The translations under genes were made by a program, and so were the position numbers. Below, in pieces: positions 1 through 6,037 of a stretch of DNA of 9,751 nt; within the stretch, counting starts at the first letter, position 1, and each line of letters begins with the position of its first letter. Where the stretch lies: NCBI GenBank assembly GCA_050485905.1, contig JBJHCH010000131.1, positions 1 to 9,751 of the forward strand. The letters run 5' to 3'. The stretch is from JAWLCA01 sp050485905 (GTDB lineage: Bacteria; Pseudomonadota; Alphaproteobacteria; Rhodobacterales; Rhodobacteraceae). The notes below the pieces were generated by a model. The model was not told the origin of the DNA. It saw only the letters and a list, made by a program, of their open reading frames with translations, and did no database searches.

Positions 1-308
1 GGGCGGTGGGCGAATGTCGCCTCTATCGTCAGATAGGGGCGCGAGCAGGCGACGAGATGCGCGCGGGCGGGGTCGTCGGCCAGAAAGGCGATGTCCCATT
101 GATCCTCGGGCGCGGCCTCGGCCAGCAGGCGGGCGGCGGGGAAGGTGACGACCTGCAGATCCAGCCCCGCGGCGGCAGCTAGTGCCCCCGCCAGATCGGG
201 CGCCGGACCGGTGAGCCGCCCACCATCGTCGCGCACAAGCGCCTTGTTGCCCAGATTGATCCCGGCCCGCAGGAGCCCATCCCGGCCAAGCGCGGCTAGC
301 CCTTCCAT
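1..308 (-). CDS. Family-3 solute-binding-like protein, N-terminal part, no signal peptide (partial)
   Basis: This open frame has no stop and continues past the left edge; 102 codons are visible. After a short start, the protein reads LRAGINLGNKALVRDDGG, then a 'PDLAGALAAAAGLDLQVVTF' region, then 'WDIAFLADDPARA' and 'SRPYLTIEATF'. This order is typical of the first lobe of family-3 (amino-acid/opine-type) periplasmic solute-binding proteins. The ATG at 308 overlaps the end of the aldolase gene by 13 bp, so the two are probably co-transcribed and translationally coupled. No hydrophobic leader follows this ATG. The in-frame codons just upstream, inside the aldolase gene, encode charged and glycine-rich residues (DPVARGKGTGTQ), so a longer form would not supply a signal peptide either. 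It may be a cytoplasmic binding or sensor protein rather than a transporter component. The family assignment is fairly secure for the visible part; ligand and location are unknown. Confidence 0.7.
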   Translation of the reverse strand, partial: MEGLAALGRDGLLRAGINLGNKALVRDDGGRLTGPAPDLAGALAAAAGLDLQVVTFPAARLLAEAAPEDQWDIAFLADDPARAHLVACSRPYLTIEATFAHR

Positions 309-1060
309 TTGCGTGCCAGTTCCCTTGCCCCGCGCAACAGGATCGCGCTGTCCACATCGACCGCAGTGAAGGTCGTGCCGGCGGCCACCGCCTGCTGCAG
401 AAAGTCTGGGTTCAGGGTCAGAATGCCCGCAGCCTTGCCCGTCGCCACGATCCGGCGGATCCCGTCCAGCACCGCCGCGCAGACCTCGGGTGCATCGGGA
501 TTGCCCGGATGGCCCATCGAGGCGGCCAGATCCGCGGGGCCGATGAACAGCCCGTCGACGCCGTCTACCGCCGCAATCTTCTCGATGTTCTTCAGTCCGG
601 TTACTGTTTCGACCTGCACCAGTAGACAGATCTCGGCATCCGCACGCGCCGTGTAATTCTCGACCAGACCAAATCTGCTGGCCCGCGTGATCCCGGCGAC
701 CCCGCGCATTCCGCGGGGCGGGTAGCGCACGGCCGCCACCGCACGCGCCGCTTCCTCGGCCGTCTGGACATAGGGCACAAGGATCGTCTGGGTGCCCGCG
801 TCGAGCAGTCGCTTGATCTCCACCGGGTCGTTCCAGCCGGGGCGGACGGCGGCATGGGTGGGGTAGGGGGCCGCCGCCTGCAGCATTGCCTGCACTGTGG
901 GCTGGTCCACGACGGAATGTTCGGTGTCGATCAGCATCCAGTCGAAGCCACAGCCCGCCAGCACCTCGGCATGGCCTGATCCGGGGATCGCGCACCAGAT
1001 GCCGATCTGCTGATGGCCAGCGCCAATCGCCGCCTTGAAGTGGTTCTTTGGTAGTTCCAT
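296..1060 (-). CDS. HpcH/HpaI-family class II aldolase (2-keto-3-deoxy acid aldolase type)
   Basis: This 254-residue protein matches the usual length of the HpcH/HpaI family, cytoplasmic metal-dependent aldolases that reversibly cleave 2-keto-3-deoxy or 4-hydroxy-2-oxo acids to pyruvate plus an aldehyde. Characterised members are HpaI, GarL and the rhamnonate-pathway YfaU. Family landmarks are in order: IDTEHS (D45, H48), VRPGWND (R73, pyruvate carboxylate binding in HpaI), PYVQTAEEA, the PPRGMRG loop, VQVET (E151, metal ligand) and GLFIGPADLAASMG (D177, metal ligand). The open frame extends upstream to 1258, but that extension is low complexity and crosses the divergent promoter region. The start at 1060 (MELPKNHF) has a good ribosome binding site and aligns with family starts. 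Its gene is divergent from a TRAP transporter, which suggests catabolism of the imported acid. The exact substrate cannot be read from the sequence. Confidence 0.92.
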   Translation of the reverse strand: MELPKNHFKAAIGAGHQQIGIWCAIPGSGHAEVLAGCGFDWMLIDTEHSVVDQPTVQAMLQAAAPYPTHAAVRPGWNDPVEIKRLLDAGTQTILVPYVQTAEEAARAVAAVRYPPRGMRGVAGITRASRFGLVENYTARADAEICLLVQVETVTGLKNIEKIAAVDGVDGLFIGPADLAASMGHPGNPDAPEVCAAVLDGIRRIVATGKAAGILTLNPDFLQQAVAAGTTFTAVDVDSAILLRGARELARKWKG

Positions 1061-1063
1061 TGC

Positions 1064-1070
1064 TTCCCCC
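1064..1070 (-). promoter_or_regulatory. Ribosome binding site of the aldolase
   Basis: On the minus strand GGGGGAA lies four bases before the ATG at 1060. It supports this start over the longer open frame that reaches back to 1258. Confidence 0.6.
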
Positions 1071-1087
1071 TGCTGGACGACGCGGCA

Positions 1088-1120
1088 CTGCCGCCCGTTC
1101 ATCCCTGTTTTCGGCGGCAG
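1088..1120. promoter_or_regulatory. Inverted repeat in the aldolase leader (8-bp arms)
   Basis: CTGCCGCC at 1088-1095 and GGCGGCAG at 1113-1120 are perfect inverted repeats separated by 17 bp. They lie 28-60 bp upstream of the aldolase start in the divergent spacer. Such an element could be a two-half-site operator or an mRNA hairpin in the aldolase leader. The repeat is directly visible; any function is inference, and GC-rich DNA produces such repeats fairly easily. Confidence 0.35.
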
Positions 1121-1140
1121 ACTAGGGGCGCGCGCCGGGA

Positions 1141-1170
1141 TTGACCATGGGCTACAACGGGCCGCAACAT
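1141..1170 (+). promoter_or_regulatory. Possible promoter of the TRAP operon
   Basis: TTGACC at 1141-1146 is one mismatch from the -35 consensus. It is followed 18 bp later by CAACAT at 1165-1170, a 3/6 match to the -10 consensus. The predicted transcription start would fall near 1177, inside the GGACA-G-TGTCC palindrome. The -35 is good and the -10 is poor, so this is only a candidate. Confidence 0.3.
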
Positions 1171-1174
1171 TTCT

Positions 1175-1185
1175 GGACAGTGTCC
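1175..1185. promoter_or_regulatory. Perfect 11-bp palindrome, candidate operator
   Basis: GGACAGTGTCC is a perfect inverted repeat with 5-bp arms around a central G. It sits at the expected transcription start of the candidate TRAP promoter, where a repressor would block initiation. No regulator gene is visible in the window, and the site is short enough to occur by chance. Confidence 0.3.
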
Positions 1186-1208
1186 CCCCGCTCTGCTTAG
1201 CTTCGCCC

Positions 1209-1224
1209 GTCCCGGTAACGGGAC
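1209..1224. promoter_or_regulatory. GTCCCG-GTAA-CGGGAC inverted repeat upstream of dctP
   Basis: Perfect 6-bp arms flank a GTAA centre, ending 27 bp before the dctP start codon and upstream of its ribosome binding site (GGGAGG, 1239-1244). The geometry fits a repressor operator or a GNRA-type tetraloop hairpin (GUAA) in the mRNA leader. The repeat is seen directly; the role is inferred. Confidence 0.38.
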
Positions 1225-1251
1225 CGAGATCAGAGCGTAGGGAGGACGCCG

Positions 1252-2250
1252 ATGCCATTTACCATCACCCGCCGCAGCCTGCTGGCGGCGACTGCAGCCA
1301 TGAGCATGACCCTTGCCGCTGGTGCCGCCGCCGCGCAGGACCAGATTCAGCTGCGCATGTCCACCGTGGCGACCGAGACCGATCAGCGGTCCGTCGCGCT
1401 GGAAGAGGTCTTCGGCCCCGCGGTGGCCGAGTTCGCAAGCTACGAGCCGCATTACAACGGTACGCTGTTCCGTCAGGCCACGGAACTGGAGGCGATCGCG
1501 CGCGGCAATCTGGAAATGGCGATCACCTCGGCCCAGGAACTTGCGAGCTTCTTCCCCGAATTCTCGGTCTTCACCGCCGGCTACCTGCACCGCGATGCCG
1601 CCCATCAGGTGGCGGTGTTCAACGATCCGCTGATGGACCCGTTCAAGCAGAAGGTCGAGGACGAGCTTGGCGTGAAGCTGCTGTCGGTGATGTATCTTGG
1701 CCGGCGCCAACTGAACCTGCGCGGCGACCGTGAAATACAGACGCCGGACGATCTGGCTGGCGTACGGCTGCGGATGCCTGGCACCGACGCCTGGCAGTTC
1801 CTCGGCAGCGCGCTTGGTGCCAACCCGGTGCCGGTGGCCTTTACCGAGGTCTATACGGGACTGCAGACCGGCGCCATCGACGCGCAGGACAATCCGCTGC
1901 CCACGGTGAGGGATTCGCGTTTCTACGAGGTCACGGATCAGATCGTGCTGACGTCGCATCTGGTGGACCTGAACTATCTGGCGCTGTCGAAAGGCGTTTG
2001 GGATTCGATGACGCCAGAGCAGCAGGAGGCGGTGCAGGCGGCTGCTGATGAGGCATCGGCAGTCGCGCGCGAGCGTCAGTTGGCGCTGGAGGACGAGCTG
2101 GTGGCCTTCTTCGAATCCGAAGGGCTGCGCGTCTATGAGCCGGATGTCGAGGCGTTCCGCGCCAAGGTGCAGGCGGACTACCTCGCGTCGGAGTATGCCG
2201 CCGAGTGGCCAGAGGGGATCGTGGAGGCGATCAACGCCGCGGGCAACTGA
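1252..2250 (+). CDS. dctP: TRAP transporter substrate-binding protein, DctP family
   Basis: This 332-residue protein is a periplasmic high-affinity binding protein of a tripartite ATP-independent transporter; it delivers an organic acid anion to the membrane subunits. The N-terminus has a twin-arginine-like motif (TRRSLLAAT, R7-R8), a hydrophobic stretch, and an alanine-rich likely cleavage region near residues 27-29. Family hallmarks include GVRLRMPGTDAW (170-181, with R174 at the conserved carboxylate-binding arginine), FTEVYTGLQTGAIDAQDNP (197-215, with N214 in the conserved 'NP' motif) and the SMTPEQQEAV helix near 252-261. The length is normal for the family. The start is set by GGGAGG at 1239-1244, seven bases before the ATG. 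It is the first gene of a complete P-Q-M operon and divergent from the aldolase. The substrate is not determinable by eye; a sugar acid or hydroxy acid would fit the neighbour. Confidence 0.95.
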   Translation: MPFTITRRSLLAATAAMSMTLAAGAAAAQDQIQLRMSTVATETDQRSVALEEVFGPAVAEFASYEPHYNGTLFRQATELEAIARGNLEMAITSAQELASFFPEFSVFTAGYLHRDAAHQVAVFNDPLMDPFKQKVEDELGVKLLSVMYLGRRQLNLRGDREIQTPDDLAGVRLRMPGTDAWQFLGSALGANPVPVAFTEVYTGLQTGAIDAQDNPLPTVRDSRFYEVTDQIVLTSHLVDLNYLALSKGVWDSMTPEQQEAVQAAADEASAVARERQLALEDELVAFFESEGLRVYEPDVEAFRAKVQADYLASEYAAEWPEGIVEAINAAGN

Positions 2251-2260
2251 CCGCAGCTTG

Positions 2261-2749
2261 ATGGCGCGCTTTCTGACGACCTTGCGCCAAATGGCGGACC
2301 TTGTGGCGGCGAGCATGCTCGCCGCCCTTTTCGCCACGTTCATCGTGCAGATCGCGGCGCGCTATGTCTTCAACTTCCCCGTTGGCTGGACCGTCGAGGT
2401 CTGTCTGACACTCTGGCTCTGGCTGGTGCTTTGGGGCGCGGCCTTTTGCCTTTCGGACCGCGACCATGTGAAATTCGATCTTCTCTACCTGTCGGCCCCA
2501 CCGTCGGTTCGGAGGGCTTTCGCGGCGGTATCGGCGCTGGCCATCGTGGTCGCGCTGATCGCGGCGCTGCCGGCGACCTGGGACTATGTCGACTTCTACA
2601 AGATCAAGCGCAGCGCCACCCTGCGCATCCCGCAGAAATGGATCTTCATCATCTATATCGCCTTCTGTCTGGCATTGATCCTGCGCTATGCTTGGGGGCT
2701 GATTGACATTCTGCGCGGACGCCCGCTGCCCGAACGTGACGTGCCATGA
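2261..2749 (+). CDS. dctQ: TRAP transporter small permease subunit, DctQ family
   Basis: This 162-residue inner-membrane protein is the small subunit that scaffolds the DctM transporter. Four hydrophobic segments can be placed at about 14-34, 44-65, 86-107 and 127-149. The family pattern 'QIAARYVFNFPVGWTVEV' is clear at residues 30-47, followed by a tryptophan-rich LWLWLVLWGAAF segment and the charged DRDHVKFDLL loop. The ATG lies 10 bp after the dctP stop with only a weak ribosome binding site, so translation is probably coupled. The open frame extends upstream into dctP, but that part is a shadow. The stop overlaps the start of dctM (ATGA), the usual arrangement for TRAP genes. Confidence 0.93.
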   Translation: MARFLTTLRQMADLVAASMLAALFATFIVQIAARYVFNFPVGWTVEVCLTLWLWLVLWGAAFCLSDRDHVKFDLLYLSAPPSVRRAFAAVSALAIVVALIAALPATWDYVDFYKIKRSATLRIPQKWIFIIYIAFCLALILRYAWGLIDILRGRPLPERDVP

Positions 2750-4041
2750 GCCTCGGCTTTCTGATCTGTCTTGCGGTGGTCTTTGCGCTGGCGGCTATCG
2801 GAACGCCAATCGGTTATTCGCTGCTGCTTGGCGCAATCGCCTATCTGGCGGTGATGGGATCAGACCTGTCGCTTGCGGCTGAACAGCTGATCCAGGCGAT
2901 CTATGACGGCTACATCCTGCTCGCCGTGCCGCTGTTTATCATCGCGGCCAACATCATGAACGCCGGTACCATCAGCACCCGGCTGATGAATTTCTGCGTC
3001 GCGCTGGTCGGCCGGTTCCGGGGCGGGCTGGGGCATGTCAACGTCGTTTCGTCGCTGATCTTTGCCGGCATGTCGGGCTCTGCGGTCGCCGATGCGGCGG
3101 GGATCGGCAAGATCATCATCGGCATGATGACGGCAGGCGGGCGTTTTTCGCGCGGCTATGCGGCGGCGCTGACCGCGGCCTCGGCTACGATAGGCCCGAT
3201 CATTCCGCCCTCAATCCCGATGGTGATGTATGCGCTGATCTCGAACCAGTCCATCGGCTACCTGTTCCTCGCCGGTATCGTGCCCGGTTTCCTCATGGCG
3301 TTGATGCTGATGACAATGAACTACATCCGCGCGGCACGGATGGAGACGCCGATGGAGGCGCCGGTACCGTTGCGCGAATTGCCGATGATCACCGTGCGGG
3401 CCTTTCCGGCGCTTCTGATGCCGGTGATCCTGCTGGGCGGAATCTACGGCGGCGCTGTCACCCCGACCGAGGCGGCGTCGATTGCCGCACTCTACGCGTT
3501 GATCCTTGCGGCAGTCTTCTATCGTGCACTTTCGTTGGGCGAATTCTATCGGCAACTCGTGGACAGCGCGCGACAGGCGGCGACGGTGGGCATCGTTATC
3601 GGTTGCGCGCTGATCTTCAACTACATCGTCGCCTCAGAGCGAATCCCCGCAATGCTTTCGGGTTATCTGACAGCCGTGGATCTCTCCCCGGTGGCCTTCC
3701 TCTTTGCAATTGCCTTGCTGCTGTTGCTGTTGGGTTGCCTGCTTGACGCAACCACAATGATCCTCGTCATCCTGCCGTTGTTTATCCCGGCCGGCGCAGC
3801 GCTTGGCATCGATCTGGTCCATCTCGGCGTTGTCAGCGTGGTGACCTGCATGCTGGGGCTGATCACCCCGCCCTACGGCATGCTGCTATTCGTGATCAAC
3901 GCGGTAACCGGGATCGCGTTGCGCGACATCATCGTGAACGTGATCCCTTTCCTGGCGGCGCTGCTGCTGGCGCTGATCATGCTGATCCTGTTCCCCGGCC
4001 TCTCGCTCTGGCTTCCGCGGCAGTTCGGGTACGTCGGCTGA
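2746..4041 (+). CDS. dctM: TRAP transporter large permease subunit, DctM family
   Basis: This 431-residue polytopic inner-membrane protein is the sodium-coupled transport subunit of the TRAP system. Hallmarks in order are GMSGSAVADAAGIG (108-121), SATIGPIIPPSIPMVMYA (146-163, first helical hairpin tip), GGAVTPTEAAS (235-245) and LGLITPPYGMLLFV (370-383, second hairpin tip). Hydrophobic segments cover nearly the whole chain, and the length is typical of single, unfused DctM. The start overlaps the dctQ stop by four bases. It closes the operon; a weak stem-loop follows about 50 bp downstream. Together with DctP and DctQ it forms a complete importer. Nothing looks truncated or altered. Confidence 0.96.
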   Translation: MSLGFLICLAVVFALAAIGTPIGYSLLLGAIAYLAVMGSDLSLAAEQLIQAIYDGYILLAVPLFIIAANIMNAGTISTRLMNFCVALVGRFRGGLGHVNVVSSLIFAGMSGSAVADAAGIGKIIIGMMTAGGRFSRGYAAALTAASATIGPIIPPSIPMVMYALISNQSIGYLFLAGIVPGFLMALMLMTMNYIRAARMETPMEAPVPLRELPMITVRAFPALLMPVILLGGIYGGAVTPTEAASIAALYALILAAVFYRALSLGEFYRQLVDSARQAATVGIVIGCALIFNYIVASERIPAMLSGYLTAVDLSPVAFLFAIALLLLLLGCLLDATTMILVILPLFIPAGAALGIDLVHLGVVSVVTCMLGLITPPYGMLLFVINAVTGIALRDIIVNVIPFLAALLLALIMLILFPGLSLWLPRQFGYVG

Positions 4042-4087
4042 GCCGTCATTTGCCGCGGCCAATCTTTCGAATTTTCAGAGTTTCTGG

Positions 4088-4116
4088 GCACCCGCCATGA
4101 CGCAGGGTCACGGTGC
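4088..4116 (+). terminator. Weak stem-loop after the TRAP operon (possible terminator)
   Basis: CCATGAC (4095-4101) and GTCACGG (4107-4113) pair with one mismatch around a 5-nt GCAGG loop. An outer GCACC/GGTGC pair (4088-4092, 4112-4116) offers an alternative base. No clean run of T follows, so intrinsic termination is doubtful. This is the only stem-loop I could find in the 166-bp gap between dctM and the secretion operon. Confidence 0.25.
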
Positions 4117-4194
4117 TTAACCAAGTGTTCTGTTTTGGCCGGTTAGGCATCTTGCATTGCTTATGGTTCATTTGCGAGCCCAGCATGTCACGCG

Positions 4195-4201
4195 AGAGGA
4201 G
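4195..4201 (+). promoter_or_regulatory. Ribosome binding site of the first secretion ABC gene
   Basis: AGAGGAG lies six bases before the ATG at 4208. It decides for this start over an in-frame ATG at 4157, which would add 17 residues without family character. Confidence 0.65.
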
Positions 4202-4207
4202 CGCCTG

Positions 4208-6037
4208 ATGTCCGACGACAACGAGCGGGCAGTTCGCTTTTTCGGTGCCCCGAGCGATTTGAGCGGCGGCTTGGACGCGCTGCGTGCCCGACGCCGCAGG
4301 GTATCGCCTGCGGCGCGATCACCCGACTTGCAGGTCCCCGTTGGCGTCGCTGGGCCGGAGCGTCAGCTCGGCATGGTGGCTGCGGTGGCGATTCTTGCGC
4401 TGACGCTCGGCATCAATCTCTTCGCGATGGTGCCACCGCTCGCGGTGTTGCTGCTTTTGGATCAGAGCGTGTCCGCCGCAACGCACGGGAACATGGCCAT
4501 CCTTCTGATTGCGGTGGCGACCGCGCTTACGCTCGAGGTGGCGCTGACGGCTGCCCGCAGGATGTTGCTCGCGTGGCGCGCGGCTCGGAAGGCGCATGCC
4601 TCTGGGCAACAAATGTTCGCTGGCATGCTGGCCAAGGCGTGCTCTGGCGCGCAAGGCATCAGTACTGACAGTGATGCAGGCCGTGTTGCTGACGTGGGAA
4701 GTGCCAGGGGTTACGGGGATGTAAGCAGGGTTTGCATTTGGCTCGACCTGCCATTCACGCTGTTGTTCCTTGCGGCTATTCATGCCATCGCTGGGTGGCT
4801 GGTTGCCGTTCCCATCACCTTGCTGGCGGCGGGCTTCGGAATGGCGCTCGCAAGTGATCGACGCGCACGGCGCGTTGCGGATGAAGCCATGGAGAGACAA
4901 AGGCGCCAAGACAGCTTCGTGCTGGAAACACTGGGCAGGCTTCAATCCATCAAATCGGCAGCATTGGAGGCGCCGATGATGCGCCGGTTCGAACGCCTGC
5001 TGGCAGGCGCCGGACGAGTTCCGCATCGGGCCTTTGCTGGTCAGGTTGCTCCCACGATGATTGTGGTGGGATGTGTGGTTGTCGTCGTGGCGGTCGGCAG
5101 CCCACTGGTGATGGCGGCGCAACTGGGAGCGGGCGAACTGATCGCCTGTACGTTGCTGGCCGTGCGCGCCGTCATGCCCGCGCAAAGCGCGTTGATCGCA
5201 AGTGGCTCCCCGCAGGCGCCTCGTTTCACGAACAGGTCGGTGCTTTCTCGGTTTGAGAACCCGCGCGCCGACATTGGTGGAGCAACCGAACTTCAACGTC
5301 TCCAGGGTTCAATCACTCTAGACGACGTAACCCTGCGCTTAGGGGCGGGTGCGGCACCGCTGTTCGACCGTGTTTCGCTGCAGATCCCCGCGGGGGCAAT
5401 GATTGGCATAACTGGCGCTGTGGGCAGTGGGAAGACGACGCTGCTGATGCTTCTGGCCGGGCAGCGAAGACCCGACTCCGGTCGTGTGCTTCTGGATGGG
5501 CGCTTCGATCCGCGGGATTGCGTCGAGGACAGCGTGCTTCGGCAGGTCGTCTATGTTCCAGATCACGCGCCGATCTTTGCCGGTACGCTTCTGGAGAACA
5601 TCACGATGTTCGCCGCAGCGCCGGGCGCGAGCCTTCCCGCGCATGCACGGGACCGCGCTTACGACTTATCTGAACGACTTGGCCTGTTGCCGCTAGCAAG
5701 TCGCTTGCCGATGGGATTCAATACAAAGATTGGTCCGGGTTCTGCCATCCCGCTACCGCAAGGTATCGCGCAGCGGATAGCATTGGCGCGCGCCTTCTTT
5801 CCGGCGCCGCGGATCCTGCTGCTCGACGTGGCGAATGCTGCACTTGATCCTGAAGCGGATGAATTGCTGCGGCGGCTTCTGGAGGAAGAGCGGGGGACCT
5901 GCACGATGGTCGTCGTGTCGCAGCGCCCCTCCCTCCTGCGGCTGGCCGATAAGATCTATACGCTTGCAGACGGTAATCTTCGGTCCCCATCCCCGTCGCG
6001 CTACATGGCGATGGTGCGGCAAAGGGTCAGCGCATGA
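4208..6037 (+). CDS. Type I secretion-type ABC permease/ATPase with degenerate nucleotide-binding domain
   Basis: This 609-residue protein has the exporter half-transporter layout. A cytoplasmic leader (1-55) precedes six likely membrane segments (about 57-84, 97-120, 177-195, 196-216, 281-303, 309-328), and the nucleotide-binding domain starts near 368. It has no C39-like N-terminal domain. Walker A is intact (GAVGSGKTT, 403-411). The rest of the ATPase core is altered. The Q-loop glutamine is D452 (YVPDHAPIF). The LSGGQ signature reads LPQGI (516-520). The catalytic glutamate after Walker B is V541 (ILLLDVANAALD). The switch histidine is Q572 (VVVSQRPSLL). The frame is open throughout and the fold motifs survive, so this looks like a maintained ATP-binding but non-hydrolysing subunit rather than a pseudogene. 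The ATGA overlap with the next ABC gene points to a heterodimer. The substrate is unknown. Confidence 0.9.
   Translation: MSDDNERAVRFFGAPSDLSGGLDALRARRRRVSPAARSPDLQVPVGVAGPERQLGMVAAVAILALTLGINLFAMVPPLAVLLLLDQSVSAATHGNMAILLIAVATALTLEVALTAARRMLLAWRAARKAHASGQQMFAGMLAKACSGAQGISTDSDAGRVADVGSARGYGDVSRVCIWLDLPFTLLFLAAIHAIAGWLVAVPITLLAAGFGMALASDRRARRVADEAMERQRRQDSFVLETLGRLQSIKSAALEAPMMRRFERLLAGAGRVPHRAFAGQVAPTMIVVGCVVVVVAVGSPLVMAAQLGAGELIACTLLAVRAVMPAQSALIASGSPQAPRFTNRSVLSRFENPRADIGGATELQRLQGSITLDDVTLRLGAGAAPLFDRVSLQIPAGAMIGITGAVGSGKTTLLMLLAGQRRPDSGRVLLDGRFDPRDCVEDSVLRQVVYVPDHAPIFAGTLLENITMFAAAPGASLPAHARDRAYDLSERLGLLPLASRLPMGFNTKIGPGSAIPLPQGIAQRIALARAFFPAPRILLLDVANAALDPEADELLRRLLEEERGTCTMVVVSQRPSLLRLADKIYTLADGNLRSPSPSRYMAMVRQRVSA

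Noticed and set aside
1099..2343. 414-codon open frame on the minus strand opposite the TRAP binding protein gene
   Set aside because: It is an antisense shadow of dctP in GC-rich DNA. The plus strand has a complete family-typical protein, and the minus translation is Arg/His/Gln-rich with no recognisable fold.
4162..4167. TATGGT as a -10 element for the secretion operon
   Set aside because: It is a 4/6 match, but I found no acceptable -35 element at 16-18 bp spacing, so I did not annotate a promoter.
4157..4207. Longer N-terminus for the first ABC protein from the ATG at 4157
   Set aside because: AGAGGAG at 4195-4201 is ideally placed for the ATG at 4208, and the extra 17 residues have no domain character.
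4319..5296. 325-codon minus-strand open frame opposite the first ABC gene
   Set aside because: The composition is rich in Arg, His and Gln with no domain pattern. It lies wholly within the membrane-domain region of a well-supported plus-strand gene.
4208..6037. First ABC gene as a decaying pseudogene, because several ATPase motifs are lost
   Set aside because: The frame is full length, Walker A and the membrane domain are intact, the ribosome binding site is strong, and the losses complement those of the next gene. Comparative data could still reopen this.
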